Positions 8,988 through 17,908 of a DNA stretch of 64,000 nt are shown here, one piece after another. The notes under the pieces are model-generated. The model was not told where the DNA came from. It worked only from the letters and a program-made list of their open reading frames with translations, and searched no databases. Source of the stretch: a beta proteobacterium AAP99. GTDB lineage: Bacteria > Pseudomonadota > Gammaproteobacteria > Burkholderiales > Burkholderiaceae_C. Made by a program: the position numbers and the translations under genes. How positions within the stretch are numbered: position 1 is the first letter of the stretch; each line of letters opens with the position of its first letter. Where the stretch lies: the NCBI GenBank assembly GCA_001295775.1, contig LJIA01000019.1, positions 83,298 to 147,297 of the forward strand, given 5' to 3'.

Positions 8988-10679
8988 ATGAGCTATCAGG
9001 TGCTTGCCCGGAAGTGGCGGCCCAAGTCCTTCGGTGCCGGTCTTGTTGGCCAGGAGCACGTTGTACGGGCGCTGAGCCACGCGCTTGCCAGCGGTCGACT
9101 GCACCACGCGTATTTGTTCACCGGAACACGCGGCGTGGGCAAGACGACGCTCTCCCGAATTCTTGCCAAGGCGCTCAATTGCACCGGCCCGGACGGACAG
9201 GGGGGGATCACCGCCGAGCCGTGTGGTGTGTGCGCGTCATGCAAAGCCATTGATGCAGGTAGATTCATCGACTACGTCGAGATGGATGCTGCAAGCAACC
9301 GAGGCGTCGATGAAATGACCACGCTGCTTGAGCGCGCTGTGTATGCGCCTACGGCGGGCCGTTACAAGGTGTACATGATCGACGAAGTGCACATGCTGAC
9401 GAACCACGCCTTCAACGCCATGCTGAAGACGCTGGAAGAGCCGCCGGAGCACATGAAGTTCATCCTTGCGACAACCGATCCGCAGAAGATCCCGGTCACG
9501 GTGCTGTCGCGCTGCCTCCAGTTCAGCCTCAAGCAGATGCCCGCCGGCGCGACCGCAGAGCATCTCGGACGTGTTCTCGGCGAAGAAGGCATCGAAGCCG
9601 AGCCCTTTGCGCTGTCGCTGATCGCACGCGCAGCGCACGGTTCCATGCGCGACGCCTTGAGTCTGACTGACCAGGCGATCGCCTTCTGCGCCGGACCAAT
9701 CACCGCGGCTGCCGTAAGGGAGATGCTCGGCGCCGTCGATACGGGGCACCTGGTCGCGCTTCTGGATGCGCTGGCCGCCCGAGATGCCGAGCGCCTCGGG
9801 CGTGAACTCGAGCAGATGAGCGTCCGGTCCATCGGATTTGAAGCGGCCTTGTCGGATCTCGCCGCCCTGCTGCACAGGATCGCGCTGGCACAGAGCATTC
9901 CGGGCAGTGCGCACGATGACATCGCTGATCAGCAGGACGTGCTTCGGCTTGCGGCAGCCTTTGGACCGGATGAAGTGCAGCTCTTGTACGGCATTGCACT
10001 CAAGGGGCTGCAGGAGTTGAGTTGGGCACCTGACCCGGCAACCGGCTTTTCGATGACGCTTCTGCGGATGCTTGCGTTCGTACCAGCGGCTTTAGCCGGG
10101 GAGCAGCCGAGCAAGCCTCTGCTCGCGCCGCGCCCAGTCAGCAGGCTGTCTGTTCCTGTGCCAGCCGTGCCGGTCGCTCGTCCGTCAATACCCCACCCCG
10201 TGCCAGCGCATCGATCGCCGGCACCACCAGAACCTGCGGTTCGCGCGACTCGGCCCGCGCCCCAGAGCGGCCCGGACGCCATTTCAGACTGGCCTGGCCT
10301 CGCTGGGCGCCTGCCGCTCACAGGGATCGCCCAGCAACTTGCCTTGCAGAGCGCATTGATCGCCGATGACGGGGAGTCGCTGGCACTGTCCGTTGCGGCA
10401 CGCGGGCTGTCCAGTTCGGTGACCATCGGAAAACTGGAACAGGCTTTGGCCTCGAGTGGGTATCGCCGTAAGGTCGAGGTCCGGCTCGATGAGCAAGCCT
10501 CGACCGAGGCCGCGGAGGGACCCGTGACGGCGCATCAACGCATGGAACTGGAGCGTACGGTCGCTCGCCAAGCGCTTGAGAGCGCTGTCCAGAATGATCC
10601 GGTCGTGCGCGAGATTCAAGATCTGTTCGGAGCGAGCGTGATTTCCTCGTCGATCCGGGCTCCGGAAGCCGGTGCGTAG
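8988..10679 (+). CDS. dnaX: DNA polymerase III subunit tau
   Basis: A 563-residue clamp-loader ATPase. Seen: N-terminal YQVLARKWRP; Walker A GTRGVGKT (46-53); zinc-module cysteines at 65, 79, 82 and 85; Walker B with DEVHML (132-137); and the sensor 1 region with LATTDP. A Pro/Ala-rich linker follows (about 375-425), then a tau C-terminal domain that would contact the polymerase alpha subunit. No A-rich slippery heptamer is obvious in the linker, so I do not predict a gamma product. It heads a rightward dnaX-ybaB-recR set. Confidence 0.95.
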   Translation: MSYQVLARKWRPKSFGAGLVGQEHVVRALSHALASGRLHHAYLFTGTRGVGKTTLSRILAKALNCTGPDGQGGITAEPCGVCASCKAIDAGRFIDYVEMDAASNRGVDEMTTLLERAVYAPTAGRYKVYMIDEVHMLTNHAFNAMLKTLEEPPEHMKFILATTDPQKIPVTVLSRCLQFSLKQMPAGATAEHLGRVLGEEGIEAEPFALSLIARAAHGSMRDALSLTDQAIAFCAGPITAAAVREMLGAVDTGHLVALLDALAARDAERLGRELEQMSVRSIGFEAALSDLAALLHRIALAQSIPGSAHDDIADQQDVLRLAAAFGPDEVQLLYGIALKGLQELSWAPDPATGFSMTLLRMLAFVPAALAGEQPSKPLLAPRPVSRLSVPVPAVPVARPSIPHPVPAHRSPAPPEPAVRATRPAPQSGPDAISDWPGLAGRLPLTGIAQQLALQSALIADDGESLALSVAARGLSSSVTIGKLEQALASSGYRRKVEVRLDEQASTEAAEGPVTAHQRMELERTVARQALESAVQNDPVVREIQDLFGASVISSSIRAPEAGA

Positions 10680-10742
10680 ATCTGACTCGCGCGACGCGTC
10701 ACACTTGGGCAGCCAAACACATCCACCCTTGAGGAACTTGTC

Positions 10743-11069
10743 ATGATGAAGGGACAGATCGCAGGCCTGATGAAGCAGGCGCAGGCGATGCAGGAAAACA
10801 TGAAACGCATGCAGGACCAGCTCGGCCAGATCGAAGTTGAGGGTTCTGCGGGTGCCGGCATGGTGAAGATCGTGATGACTTGCAAGCACGACGTGAAGCG
10901 CGTGAGCATCGACCCCAGCCTGCTAGCGGATGACAAGGACATGCTCGAGGACCTCGTGGCTGCAGCCTTCAACGATGCCGCCCGAAAGGCCGAGCAGACT
11001 TCGCAGGAACGCATGGCCAGTGTGACCGCGGGATTGCCGCTGCCCCCGGGCATGAAGTTTCCGTTCTGA
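10743..11069 (+). CDS. ybaB: Nucleoid-associated protein YbaB/EbfC
   Basis: A 108-residue homodimeric DNA-binding protein of the YbaB/EbfC family, with the typical N-terminal [18 protein letters not shown] helix and the C-terminal [12 protein letters not shown]. It lies between dnaX and recR as in most bacteria and is probably cotranscribed with them. GAGGAA precedes the start. Confidence 0.96.
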   Translation: MMKGQIAGLMKQAQAMQENMKRMQDQLGQIEVEGSAGAGMVKIVMTCKHDVKRVSIDPSLLADDKDMLEDLVAAAFNDAARKAEQTSQERMASVTAGLPLPPGMKFPF

Positions 11070-11091
11070 AGTCGCTTCGTGAGGGGATCGC

Positions 11092-11691
11092 ATGAGCCCC
11101 CGCGCTGATGCATTTGCAAGATTGCTCGAGGCTTTCGAACGGCTGCCGGGCGTCGGACCAAAGACCGCCCAGCGCTTCGCCGTCTATCTGCTGGCAGAAG
11201 ACCGGATGGCTGCAGCGCAACTGGCAGACGCGTTGGGCACCGGGCTGCAAAGAGTAGGTCGCTGCGCCCGTTGCAACACGTTCTCGGAATCCGACTTGTG
11301 CAGCACGTGCACCGACGAGTCGCGAGACTCAAGCGTGCTTGCGATCGTGGAAACACCTGCGGATCAGCAAGCACTTGAAGCAACGCTCGGATATCGAGGG
11401 TTGTACTGGGTCCTGATGGGGCGAGTTTCACCGCTTGACGGCGCGACGCCACAGTCCCTCGGCTTTGAGGCTCTGCTTGATCGCGCCAGTGATGGTCAGG
11501 TGCGCGAGGTCATCATTGCGACCAACTTCACGGTGGAAGGCGAAGCCACAGCGTTCATGGTCTCGGACCTGCTCAAGCGCAAAGGTCTCAAGGTCACACG
11601 TCTCGCTCGCGGCCTGCCGGTCGGGGGCGAGCTCGAGTATGTCGATCTGCCTACGCTTGCCGCCTCGCTCCGGGACCGCCGGCCGGGTTGA
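11092..11691 (+). CDS. recR: Recombination mediator RecR
   Basis: A 199-residue protein that works with RecO/RecF to load RecA at gaps. Seen: N-terminal helix-hairpin-helix (RLPGVGPKTAQR); Cys4 zinc finger (Cys58, 61, 70, 73); Toprim domain from about residue 82; and a C-terminal Walker B-like segment (LARGLPVGGELEYVD). It ends the dnaX-ybaB-recR set and converges on the arginine cluster. Confidence 0.96.
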   Translation: MSPRADAFARLLEAFERLPGVGPKTAQRFAVYLLAEDRMAAAQLADALGTGLQRVGRCARCNTFSESDLCSTCTDESRDSSVLAIVETPADQQALEATLGYRGLYWVLMGRVSPLDGATPQSLGFEALLDRASDGQVREVIIATNFTVEGEATAFMVSDLLKRKGLKVTRLARGLPVGGELEYVDLPTLAASLRDRRPG

Positions 11692-11750
11692 GAGCTATCG
11701 GGCTGGCGCGAAAAACTGAAGGTATTGCGTCCTCCCCCCAACGCATCAGT

Positions 11751-12563
11751 TCAGACCGTCAGTTCCTGCCAGCGCGCAATGTGTACCGGACCGGCGTCGA
11801 TCAGATCCACCAGGCCCGATTCGCGGAGTCCTGACTGCACGAGTCCTTGCTGAAAGTCTGCAAGCGCGTGATCGACGTGACCGATTTCGGCCTGTGCTCT
11901 CTGCGGCAGGAAGGCCGTGTAAACCGGCAGCCGTGGCAGCAGCTCCGCGACCCCGGCTTTCCAATGCGGCTGATTGAGCCCAGAGGCGTCCAGACGGCTC
12001 AGCGTAGGTGGGCAGAACGGTCGCCCCAATGTCTGCCAGAACGCGGAACTGCCATCGGCGGCGTGCACGCCCCGCAGCCGAACGAATACCTGACTTGTCG
12101 CTGCAGGCCGTACCTCGGCGCGGAGATACCGAAGTGCGCTTGCCAGCAGCGCTCCCGGTGCCGCACCCGTAGCGAGATCTGGCAGCGCTGCCAGTATCGC
12201 GAGCCCGCTCATCCCATGCACGTCGTGACCAAGCTGAAGCGTCTGCACCGCATGCAGGATGCCCAGATCCTCGCTCGAATGAACCGTTTGGCCCACGCGC
12301 CAGACGGGGTACGCCTTGCGGGTGCCGAAGGCGGGCGTAAAGGTCCCAACCGCAACAATGCCGCCACCGCTGCTCACAACGAGCATCGTCGCTTCATCGG
12401 GTGGCAACGCCGTCGGGTCCGCCGGAGCGGCCCAGGGCCCACGCAGCTGTTCAAGCCACCAGGCCAGGGGGAGACGCCAGCCTGATTGGTCGATCGCGTG
12501 CTCTTGCAGCAAGTCGAGAATTGCGTCTCGGTCCGTCGTCCGGGCGAAGCGGATCTGCAGCAT
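11751..12563 (-). CDS. AstA/AruF-like arginine succinyltransferase paralog (short, diverged)
   Basis: A 270-residue protein whose layout follows its upstream neighbour, an arginine N-succinyltransferase. An N-terminal GNAT-like segment (IRFARTTDRDAILDLL) and a C-terminal segment (LPVYTAFLPQRAQAEIGHV, then LVDLIDAGPVHIARW) match positions in the larger paralog. It ends where that protein continues for about 60 residues more, and its middle is diverged. In Pseudomonas two such subunits, AruF and AruG, form the enzyme; this could be the AruF-equivalent or a diverged regulatory subunit. The ATG at 12563 overlaps the TGA of the previous gene (TGATG). Last gene of the leftward arginine run. Confidence 0.6.
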   Translation of the reverse strand: MLQIRFARTTDRDAILDLLQEHAIDQSGWRLPLAWWLEQLRGPWAAPADPTALPPDEATMLVVSSGGGIVAVGTFTPAFGTRKAYPVWRVGQTVHSSEDLGILHAVQTLQLGHDVHGMSGLAILAALPDLATGAAPGALLASALRYLRAEVRPAATSQVFVRLRGVHAADGSSAFWQTLGRPFCPPTLSRLDASGLNQPHWKAGVAELLPRLPVYTAFLPQRAQAEIGHVDHALADFQQGLVQSGLRESGLVDLIDAGPVHIARWQELTV

Positions 12564-13612
12564 CACTCGCCTCCTGTGAGGGTCGCACTCAATGACGCGA
12601 TTCTCAGTTCATCGCCTTCAACGAGTTCAAGCAGCGCACCGTCTTGCGCGCTGATGACGAACACGCCGTCACGAATCTGGCCGTGCACGATGCTCGATCG
12701 CGGGTTGGAAGTTGCTGTGTTCAGCGCGATGAAGAGCTCACCGACCGGCTGGCCGAAGCGCACCGGCATGCGGCGGCTGCTGCGTGGCGTGCGCAGCGTG
12801 TCAAGCCGAGCATGAACTGTCGGTCCGCCATCGAACAGATCGACATACGTGTTTTCATCGAAGCCCTCGTCCATGAGAATCGAGAACGGGAGTTCTGCTG
12901 ATGGATGCAACTGGCCAATCGCCAGACGCGCTTGTTCCGGCAACAGTGTCACGTAGATCGGCGCCTGTGGCATGAGTTCGGCGATGAATGACTTGCTGCG
13001 GCCGCCTGCGATCCGCTCGGCCTGTGCGTAGTCCATGTTGAAGAAGCGGCGACCGACCGCATCCCAGAACGGACAGTGCCCTGCGTCATCGCACAACCCC
13101 GGGCTCTCCGCGGCGACACGGTCGGCAAAGCGGTCTGGATGCTCCGCCATGAAGAGCAGGCGCGCACGCGAAAGCAGTTGCGGCCAAGGCGTGCTTTCCA
13201 GATGAGGTTCGATGTAGAACGATGTCAGCAGGCTGTAGCCGCTGAGGTCGTGGCACAGGTGCAGCACGTGGATGCGGTTGGACAGGTCCAGCGAACGCGA
13301 GGTATGCACCACGATTTCGTTGCGATAGCTATAGAAGCGATCGTGAAATCCGGCGCTGGCTGTGATGCCGCTTACGCCGGCAACATGGCCACTCGAAGTC
13401 TCTTCGAGCACGAAGAAGTAGGTTTCTTCCGTCGGAGCATCCACGTCCGAGTCGAATGAGTGGATTGACCTCCGAACCTTTTCGAGCAGGCGATCCGTGT
13501 CCTCTGGCAGAGATGTGACGCCGATCGCCGCCGCCCGTGCAATCCGTTCGATGTGGGGGAGGTCCGACAGCCGGCTTGGTCGCAGGACATAGGTGCTGGG
13601 TGATGTGGTCAT
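12563..13612 (-). CDS. astA: Arginine N-succinyltransferase (AstA/AruG)
   Basis: A 349-residue protein of the AstA family, which transfers succinyl from succinyl-CoA to arginine, the first step of the AST catabolic pathway. Seen: N-terminal LRPSRLSDLPHIERIA; SYRNEIVVHTSRSL; HDLSGYSLLTSFYI; WDAVGRRFFNMDYAQAE; PIYVTLLPEQAR; and VDLFDGGPTVHA. Length is normal. It overlaps the regulator upstream (ATGA at 13609-13612) and is coupled to the short paralog downstream. The remaining AST enzymes (aruCDBE/astCDBE) are not in this run. Confidence 0.85.
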   Translation of the reverse strand: MTTSPSTYVLRPSRLSDLPHIERIARAAAIGVTSLPEDTDRLLEKVRRSIHSFDSDVDAPTEETYFFVLEETSSGHVAGVSGITASAGFHDRFYSYRNEIVVHTSRSLDLSNRIHVLHLCHDLSGYSLLTSFYIEPHLESTPWPQLLSRARLLFMAEHPDRFADRVAAESPGLCDDAGHCPFWDAVGRRFFNMDYAQAERIAGGRSKSFIAELMPQAPIYVTLLPEQARLAIGQLHPSAELPFSILMDEGFDENTYVDLFDGGPTVHARLDTLRTPRSSRRMPVRFGQPVGELFIALNTATSNPRSSIVHGQIRDGVFVISAQDGALLELVEGDELRIASLSATLTGGE

Positions 13613-14463
13613 GAGGACATGCTTCCTGCCTGCCAGTAGGTCGATACGCGGCGGCTGCGTTCCTCGCGCGGCGTCATGCCGAAGTGCGCGCGATAGGTGC
13701 TGGAGAAGTGCGGGCCGGACGAAAACCCGCAGGCCAGTCCGACCTGCAGGATGGATTGCGAGCTTTCCTGGAGCAACGTGCGGGCATGGGCCAGACGCAT
13801 TTCCAGATAGTGCTTCGAAGGCAGTGTGTCGAGGTGCTGCTTGAACAAGCGTTCCAGCTGACGACGCGACACACCCACAAGTCGCGCGATGTCATCGCCC
13901 GGCAGTGGTTCTTCAAAATTGGCCTTCATCAGGGCCAGGGCTTCGGTCAGCTTCGGGTGCGTCGTCGTCCGACCCAGCGGTGCAGATCCGCCCAGGTCTG
14001 GTGCAGCCACCCCCACCGTGCCGGACGCGGCGATCCAGCGATTCAGGCACTCCGGCGCCCAGCGTTCAAGCACGGCGCGACCGACCAGCTCGGCAAGTGT
14101 TTGCGCATCAGCTTCGATCGCATCGGCCGGCGCGGCAGTTTTCATTTCGCCTCGGAGGAAGAATCGACGCTCAGCGGAGCGCGTCAGCCAGTCGAGCGCT
14201 GACAGACATTCGGGGTCGGCGACACCGTCAGTTGCCGTGACGACGCGTACGTCGGCGTGTTCTGCGCTGTCCGAAGAGTCTGCGCGGAGCGTGACGCCCT
14301 CCGCGGTCACGACATCGGCTTGCGGCGCAAGCGCACAGAGCGCGAGCCTTGTCTCGACGGGCGCGCCGACAGCCTTCAGTGAGTTGTTCAGACGCGCGAG
14401 CTGCGCGATGGGTTCGAGCGACTGCCCTGGCGCGACGAGGATGACGATCCGGATCGTTCGCAT
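13609..14463 (-). CDS. argR: ArgR-type AraC-family arginine regulator
   Basis: A 284-residue regulator. The C-terminal 100 residues form an AraC helix-turn-helix pair (VSRRQLERLFKQHL, then ACGFSSGPHFSSTYRAHFG), close to what I remember of Pseudomonas aeruginosa ArgR. The N-terminal part resembles a degenerate DJ-1/glutaminase-like sensor domain and is somewhat shorter than in Pseudomonas. Position after aotP matches the Pseudomonas aotJQMOP-argR operon. It probably senses arginine, regulates this cluster and binds the repeats at 20243-20305. ATG at 14463, weak ribosome-binding site. This is not the ArgR repressor of E. coli. Confidence 0.82.
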   Translation of the reverse strand: MRTIRIVILVAPGQSLEPIAQLARLNNSLKAVGAPVETRLALCALAPQADVVTAEGVTLRADSSDSAEHADVRVVTATDGVADPECLSALDWLTRSAERRFFLRGEMKTAAPADAIEADAQTLAELVGRAVLERWAPECLNRWIAASGTVGVAAPDLGGSAPLGRTTTHPKLTEALALMKANFEEPLPGDDIARLVGVSRRQLERLFKQHLDTLPSKHYLEMRLAHARTLLQESSQSILQVGLACGFSSGPHFSSTYRAHFGMTPREERSRRVSTYWQAGSMSS

Positions 14464-14527
14464 CAAGTGCTCGCGCCCAGCGGTCTTGCCATGCCTGTTT
14501 TGCGGGTGGCCTGCACAGGCGCGGCAG

Positions 14528-15370
14528 CTACTTCAGGCCGCTGGAGAGGAACTGCTGCAGGCGCGGCGATTGGGGACGTGCCAGCACTTCGGAGGGGTGA
14601 CCTGACTCCTCCACCATGCCCTTGTGCAGGAACAGGGTCTTGTTGGAAACCTCGCGAGCAAACTCCATCTCGTGCGTCACGATGATCATGGTTCGACCTT
14701 CCTCGGCCAAGCCGCGCATCACACGCAGGACTTCGCCCACCAGCTCAGGGTCCAGCGCGGAGGTCGGCTCGTCAAACAACATGACTTCGGGCTGCATGGC
14801 CAGCGCACGGGCAATGGCCACTCGCTGCTGTTCACCGCCAGAAAGGTGGGCTGGATACAGTTCCCGTCGGTGCCATACGCCGACGCGGTTCAGATAGGTC
14901 TCCGCGCGCTCGGTGGCCTCGGCTTTGGTGAGTCCCAGTACGTGCATCGGTGCTTCGATCACGTTCTCCGTGACCGTCATGTGGGCCCACAGGTTGAAGT
15001 GCTGAAACACCATGGTGAGCCGGGCGCGCATCGCGGCCAGCTGGCGGGCGTCTGCTGCCTTCAGCGTGCCATCACGGTCCGGCACCAGACGAAGCGCCTC
15101 CCCATCCAGGCTGATCGACCCTCGGTTGGGTTGCTCGAGCAGGTTGATGCAGCGCAGAAAGGTGCTCTTGCCCGAGCCACTGGCACCGATGAGTGTCAAC
15201 ACATCGCCGGATGCCGCTTGCAGACTGACACCCTTCAAGACTTCCACCTCGCCGAATCGCTTGTGGATGTCGCTGACTTCGAGCTTGATGGGCATCGTCG
15301 GGCTGTTGTTCAACAAAGGGTTGGCGGCTTCTGCGGGCCGTGCGTTGAGCGGCTCAAGACGGGCGTTCAT
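14528..15370 (-). CDS. aotP: Arginine/ornithine ABC transporter ATPase
   Basis: An ATP-binding subunit of the polar amino-acid (HisP/AotP) family. Seen: Walker A GASGSGKS; Q-loop MVFQHFNLW; signature LSGGEQQR; Walker B VMLFDEPTSALDP; and the H-loop IIVTHEM. About 280 residues from the ATG at 15370. A start at 15295 (MPIKLEVSD) is equally compatible with the conserved domain, since the first 25 residues look like a non-conserved extension. Energises the AotQ-AotM permease. Confidence 0.9.
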   Translation of the reverse strand: MNARLEPLNARPAEAANPLLNNSPTMPIKLEVSDIHKRFGEVEVLKGVSLQAASGDVLTLIGASGSGKSTFLRCINLLEQPNRGSISLDGEALRLVPDRDGTLKAADARQLAAMRARLTMVFQHFNLWAHMTVTENVIEAPMHVLGLTKAEATERAETYLNRVGVWHRRELYPAHLSGGEQQRVAIARALAMQPEVMLFDEPTSALDPELVGEVLRVMRGLAEEGRTMIIVTHEMEFAREVSNKTLFLHKGMVEESGHPSEVLARPQSPRLQQFLSSGLK

Positions 15371-15377
15371 GGTCAGC

Positions 15378-16496
15378 CTAGGCACTCAGCAGGCGACCGT
15401 GGCGGAAGGGTACACGCCCGGCCACCTTGCACACGTTGGTTCCGCAAGTCACGAAAGAGCGGCCTTCGCGCGCGTACATCACACCTGAGGTATGGCTGAC
15501 GATGTCCGCGGTTTGGCCAGAGATCGGATCGATGACCTGCGCCACCACATCCTGCGCACTGACGAGGTCACCCGGATTCTTGATGAAGGCGAGTACCCCG
15601 CTGATCGGTGCGGCGAGCGTGGCGCTGCCGGCAAGCGGGGTCGCGTCCGCTGCCAGTGGCGGCAGCGCAGCGGTTGCGCCGTTCACATGGCCCTCAAGAC
15701 GGAGAAACTCCACAATCTGGCGCGCATCTGCCTGCGCAAGTTCGAGATTGATGTCGCGCGTTCCACGCAGCTCTACGGTGACGGACGCGCAGCCCAGCGC
15801 GATGGGTGTTTCGGGGCCGAACGATTGTTGCAGGCGCCACCAGATCTGGCTGCAGGCTTCGTCAAAGGGCGCGTCACCCGATTCCGTGGCGAGCAGCGTC
15901 GCCTTGGCCTGAAGCAGCCGGGCAAGCGGCTCGATCCGAGACCAAAGGGGCGTCAGGGTGTAGAGGTGCATCACCGCTTCGCTGTCGCAGTGCAGGTCGA
16001 GCACGATGTCTGCATCGAACGCGAGCGAAAGCAGAGTCTTGCGAAGACTCGCCAGCTCCGTGGCGGCGGGTACAAGCGCCAGCTCTGCGCGGATCGCCTC
16101 GCGGATCACGAGCGTATTGGCTCGCTCATCGGCTCCGAGCAGGCCGGTGATGCGTGCCTTCACCGCTTCAAACAGATCCGGGTAGTGCCTGTTGAAGTTC
16201 TCACCGAGGCCAACGTCAAATCGGCCGATCGGCGTATGCAGCAGCATCTGGGACAGACCCAGCGGATTGCTCACGGGCACGACCACGATCTCGCTGAGCA
16301 GCTCACCGGAAGATTCCAGCGCTGCCAGCTCCCCGCGCAGGCAGTGAGCCACAAGCATGCCCGGCAGCTCGTCTGCATGCAGCGAACCCTGGATGTACAC
16401 CTTGCGACCTGAGTCGGCGGGCCCATAGTGAAAACTGACGACTTCCCGGTGGGTGCCGGGTGTCTGGACGGGCAACCGATGTTGTTGACTGATCAT
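15378..16496 (-). CDS. aotO: AotO-like succinylglutamate desuccinylase/aspartoacylase family protein
   Basis: A 372-residue putative zinc deacylase of the AstE/AspA (M14-like) family. Metal-ligand motifs are visible: GSLHADELPG near the N-terminus and DLHCDSEAVMHLY in the middle. The C-terminal part looks like a biotinyl/lipoyl-type beta barrel (APISGVLAFIKNPGDLV). In Pseudomonas the equivalent aotO sits between the permease and ATPase genes and has no settled role. Here its place beside a cyanophycinase raises the possibility that it acts on an acylated or dipeptide form of arginine (inference). It overlaps aotM by ATGA at 16493-16496. Confidence 0.83.
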   Translation of the reverse strand: MISQQHRLPVQTPGTHREVVSFHYGPADSGRKVYIQGSLHADELPGMLVAHCLRGELAALESSGELLSEIVVVPVSNPLGLSQMLLHTPIGRFDVGLGENFNRHYPDLFEAVKARITGLLGADERANTLVIREAIRAELALVPAATELASLRKTLLSLAFDADIVLDLHCDSEAVMHLYTLTPLWSRIEPLARLLQAKATLLATESGDAPFDEACSQIWWRLQQSFGPETPIALGCASVTVELRGTRDINLELAQADARQIVEFLRLEGHVNGATAALPPLAADATPLAGSATLAAPISGVLAFIKNPGDLVSAQDVVAQVIDPISGQTADIVSHTSGVMYAREGRSFVTCGTNVCKVAGRVPFRHGRLLSA

Positions 16497-17185
16497 GATT
16501 TTCTGGGTTGCAGGTAGACAAGCCAGCGTTGCTCGATCTGGCGGAAGGCCAGGACCAGCACGCCGGTCACGGCCAGGTAGAACACGGCGGCCGTCAGAAA
16601 GGCTTCGAAGGGCAGGTAGAAGCGGCTGTTCATCTCGCGCGCTGCGCCGGTCAGATCCAGCAGCGTGACGACGCTTGCGAGCGAGGTGCCGTGCAGCATC
16701 ATGATGACTTCATTGCTGTAGGCCGGAATCGAGCGGCGCAGCGCAGAGGGAATCACGATTCGGCGCAGCATGAGCGCGCGCGACATGCCGCAGGCGCGTG
16801 CAGCCTCGATCTCGCCGCGCGAGGTGTTGCGGATCGCCCCGGCGATGATCTCCGTGGTGTAGGCGCAGGTGTTGATGCCAAAGGCCATCACCGCACAAAA
16901 CCAGGCCGAGGACAGCCAGGGCCACGCGAAGGAGTTGCGCACGAACTCGAACTGCGCCAGCCCGTAGTAGATCAGGAACAGCTGCACCAGCATGGGCGTG
17001 CCGCGGATCACGTAGGTGAACGCCCGCACAGGCAGGTTCGCCAGGCTGTCTGGTTGGGCACGCAGCACGGCCAGCGGCAGCGCGAACATCAGACCGATGG
17101 CAAGAGAAGCCGCCAGAAGTTGCAGTGTGGTCCCGAGACCACTTGCGTACTGCGGCAATGACTCGATGATCGCTTCCCAGTTCAT
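16493..17185 (-). CDS. aotM: Arginine/ornithine ABC transporter permease AotM
   Basis: A 230-residue inner-membrane permease of the HisM/AotM type. Seen: about five hydrophobic helices, AFTYVIRGTPMLVQLFLIYYG, and the EAA-loop region GEIEAARACGMSR that docks on the ATPase. It overlaps both neighbours by 4 bases (ATGA), so transcription and translation are tightly coupled with aotQ and aotO. Confidence 0.9.
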   Translation of the reverse strand: MNWEAIIESLPQYASGLGTTLQLLAASLAIGLMFALPLAVLRAQPDSLANLPVRAFTYVIRGTPMLVQLFLIYYGLAQFEFVRNSFAWPWLSSAWFCAVMAFGINTCAYTTEIIAGAIRNTSRGEIEAARACGMSRALMLRRIVIPSALRRSIPAYSNEVIMMLHGTSLASVVTLLDLTGAAREMNSRFYLPFEAFLTAAVFYLAVTGVLVLAFRQIEQRWLVYLQPRKS

Positions 17186-17877
17186 GCGCGAGCTTCCCGG
17201 ACACCCTTGGAGAATCGGCGCTCCAGATGGCGGAAGACGAGGCCGGAGAGGCTGGTGATTGCCAGATAGATCGCGCCCGCGGCCAGATAGAACAGGAAGG
17301 GCTGCTTGGTGGCGCCAGCGGCCTGGGAGGTCTTGTGCATCATGTCAGTCAGCCCGATGACAGACACGATGGCGGTGGACTTCACCAGCACCAGCCAGTT
17401 GTTCGAGAAGGCGGGCAGGGCCAGACGCACCATCTGTGGCAGGACGATCCGACGCAGCGTGTGCCAGCGTGACATGCCGAAGGCGAGCGCCGCTTCCGCC
17501 TGGCCCGAAGGGATGGCCAGAATGGCACCGCGGAAGGTTTCGGTCAGATAGGCGCCGAAAATGAAACCAATCGTCAGCACGCCGGCCACGAAGGGGTTGA
17601 TGTCGATGTAGCCGTCGTAGCCCAGCCTGGCCGCCAGACTGTTCACGAGTACCTGGCCGCCGAAGAACACCAGCAGCATCAGGACCAGATCCGGGATGCC
17701 GCGGATCACGGTCGTATAGCTGTTGGCCGACCAGCGCAGCGCACGAGAGCGCGACAGCTTGGCTGCCGCGCCCAGCAGCCCGAGGATGCAGGCGATCGCC
17801 AGCGAGGACAGCGCCAGACCAATCGTGATCGTGGTGCCGGCCAGCAGGCTGGGCAGGTAGTCGAGCAGGGCGTCCAT
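17182..17877 (-). CDS. aotQ: Arginine/ornithine ABC transporter permease AotQ
   Basis: A 231-residue permease partner of AotM. It shares the family pattern: TVIRGIPDLVLMLLVFFGG, and the EAA loop GQAEAALAFGMSRW with LRRIVLPQMVRLALP. The start at 17877 is an ATG. It lies 31 bases after the binding-protein gene and overlaps aotM by ATGA. Confidence 0.9.
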   Translation of the reverse strand: MDALLDYLPSLLAGTTITIGLALSSLAIACILGLLGAAAKLSRSRALRWSANSYTTVIRGIPDLVLMLLVFFGGQVLVNSLAARLGYDGYIDINPFVAGVLTIGFIFGAYLTETFRGAILAIPSGQAEAALAFGMSRWHTLRRIVLPQMVRLALPAFSNNWLVLVKSTAIVSVIGLTDMMHKTSQAAGATKQPFLFYLAAGAIYLAITSLSGLVFRHLERRFSKGVREARA

Positions 17878-17908
17878 GCGAGCGCTGGGTCAGGCCTTGT
17901 CTGGGTGC

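Noticed and set aside
8690..9253. Open frame upstream of and into dnaX
   Set aside because: It covers the SRP RNA and the dnaX start in another frame.
10080..10300. Programmed frameshift for a gamma subunit in dnaX
   Set aside because: No A-AAA-AAG-like slippery site is visible in the linker region.
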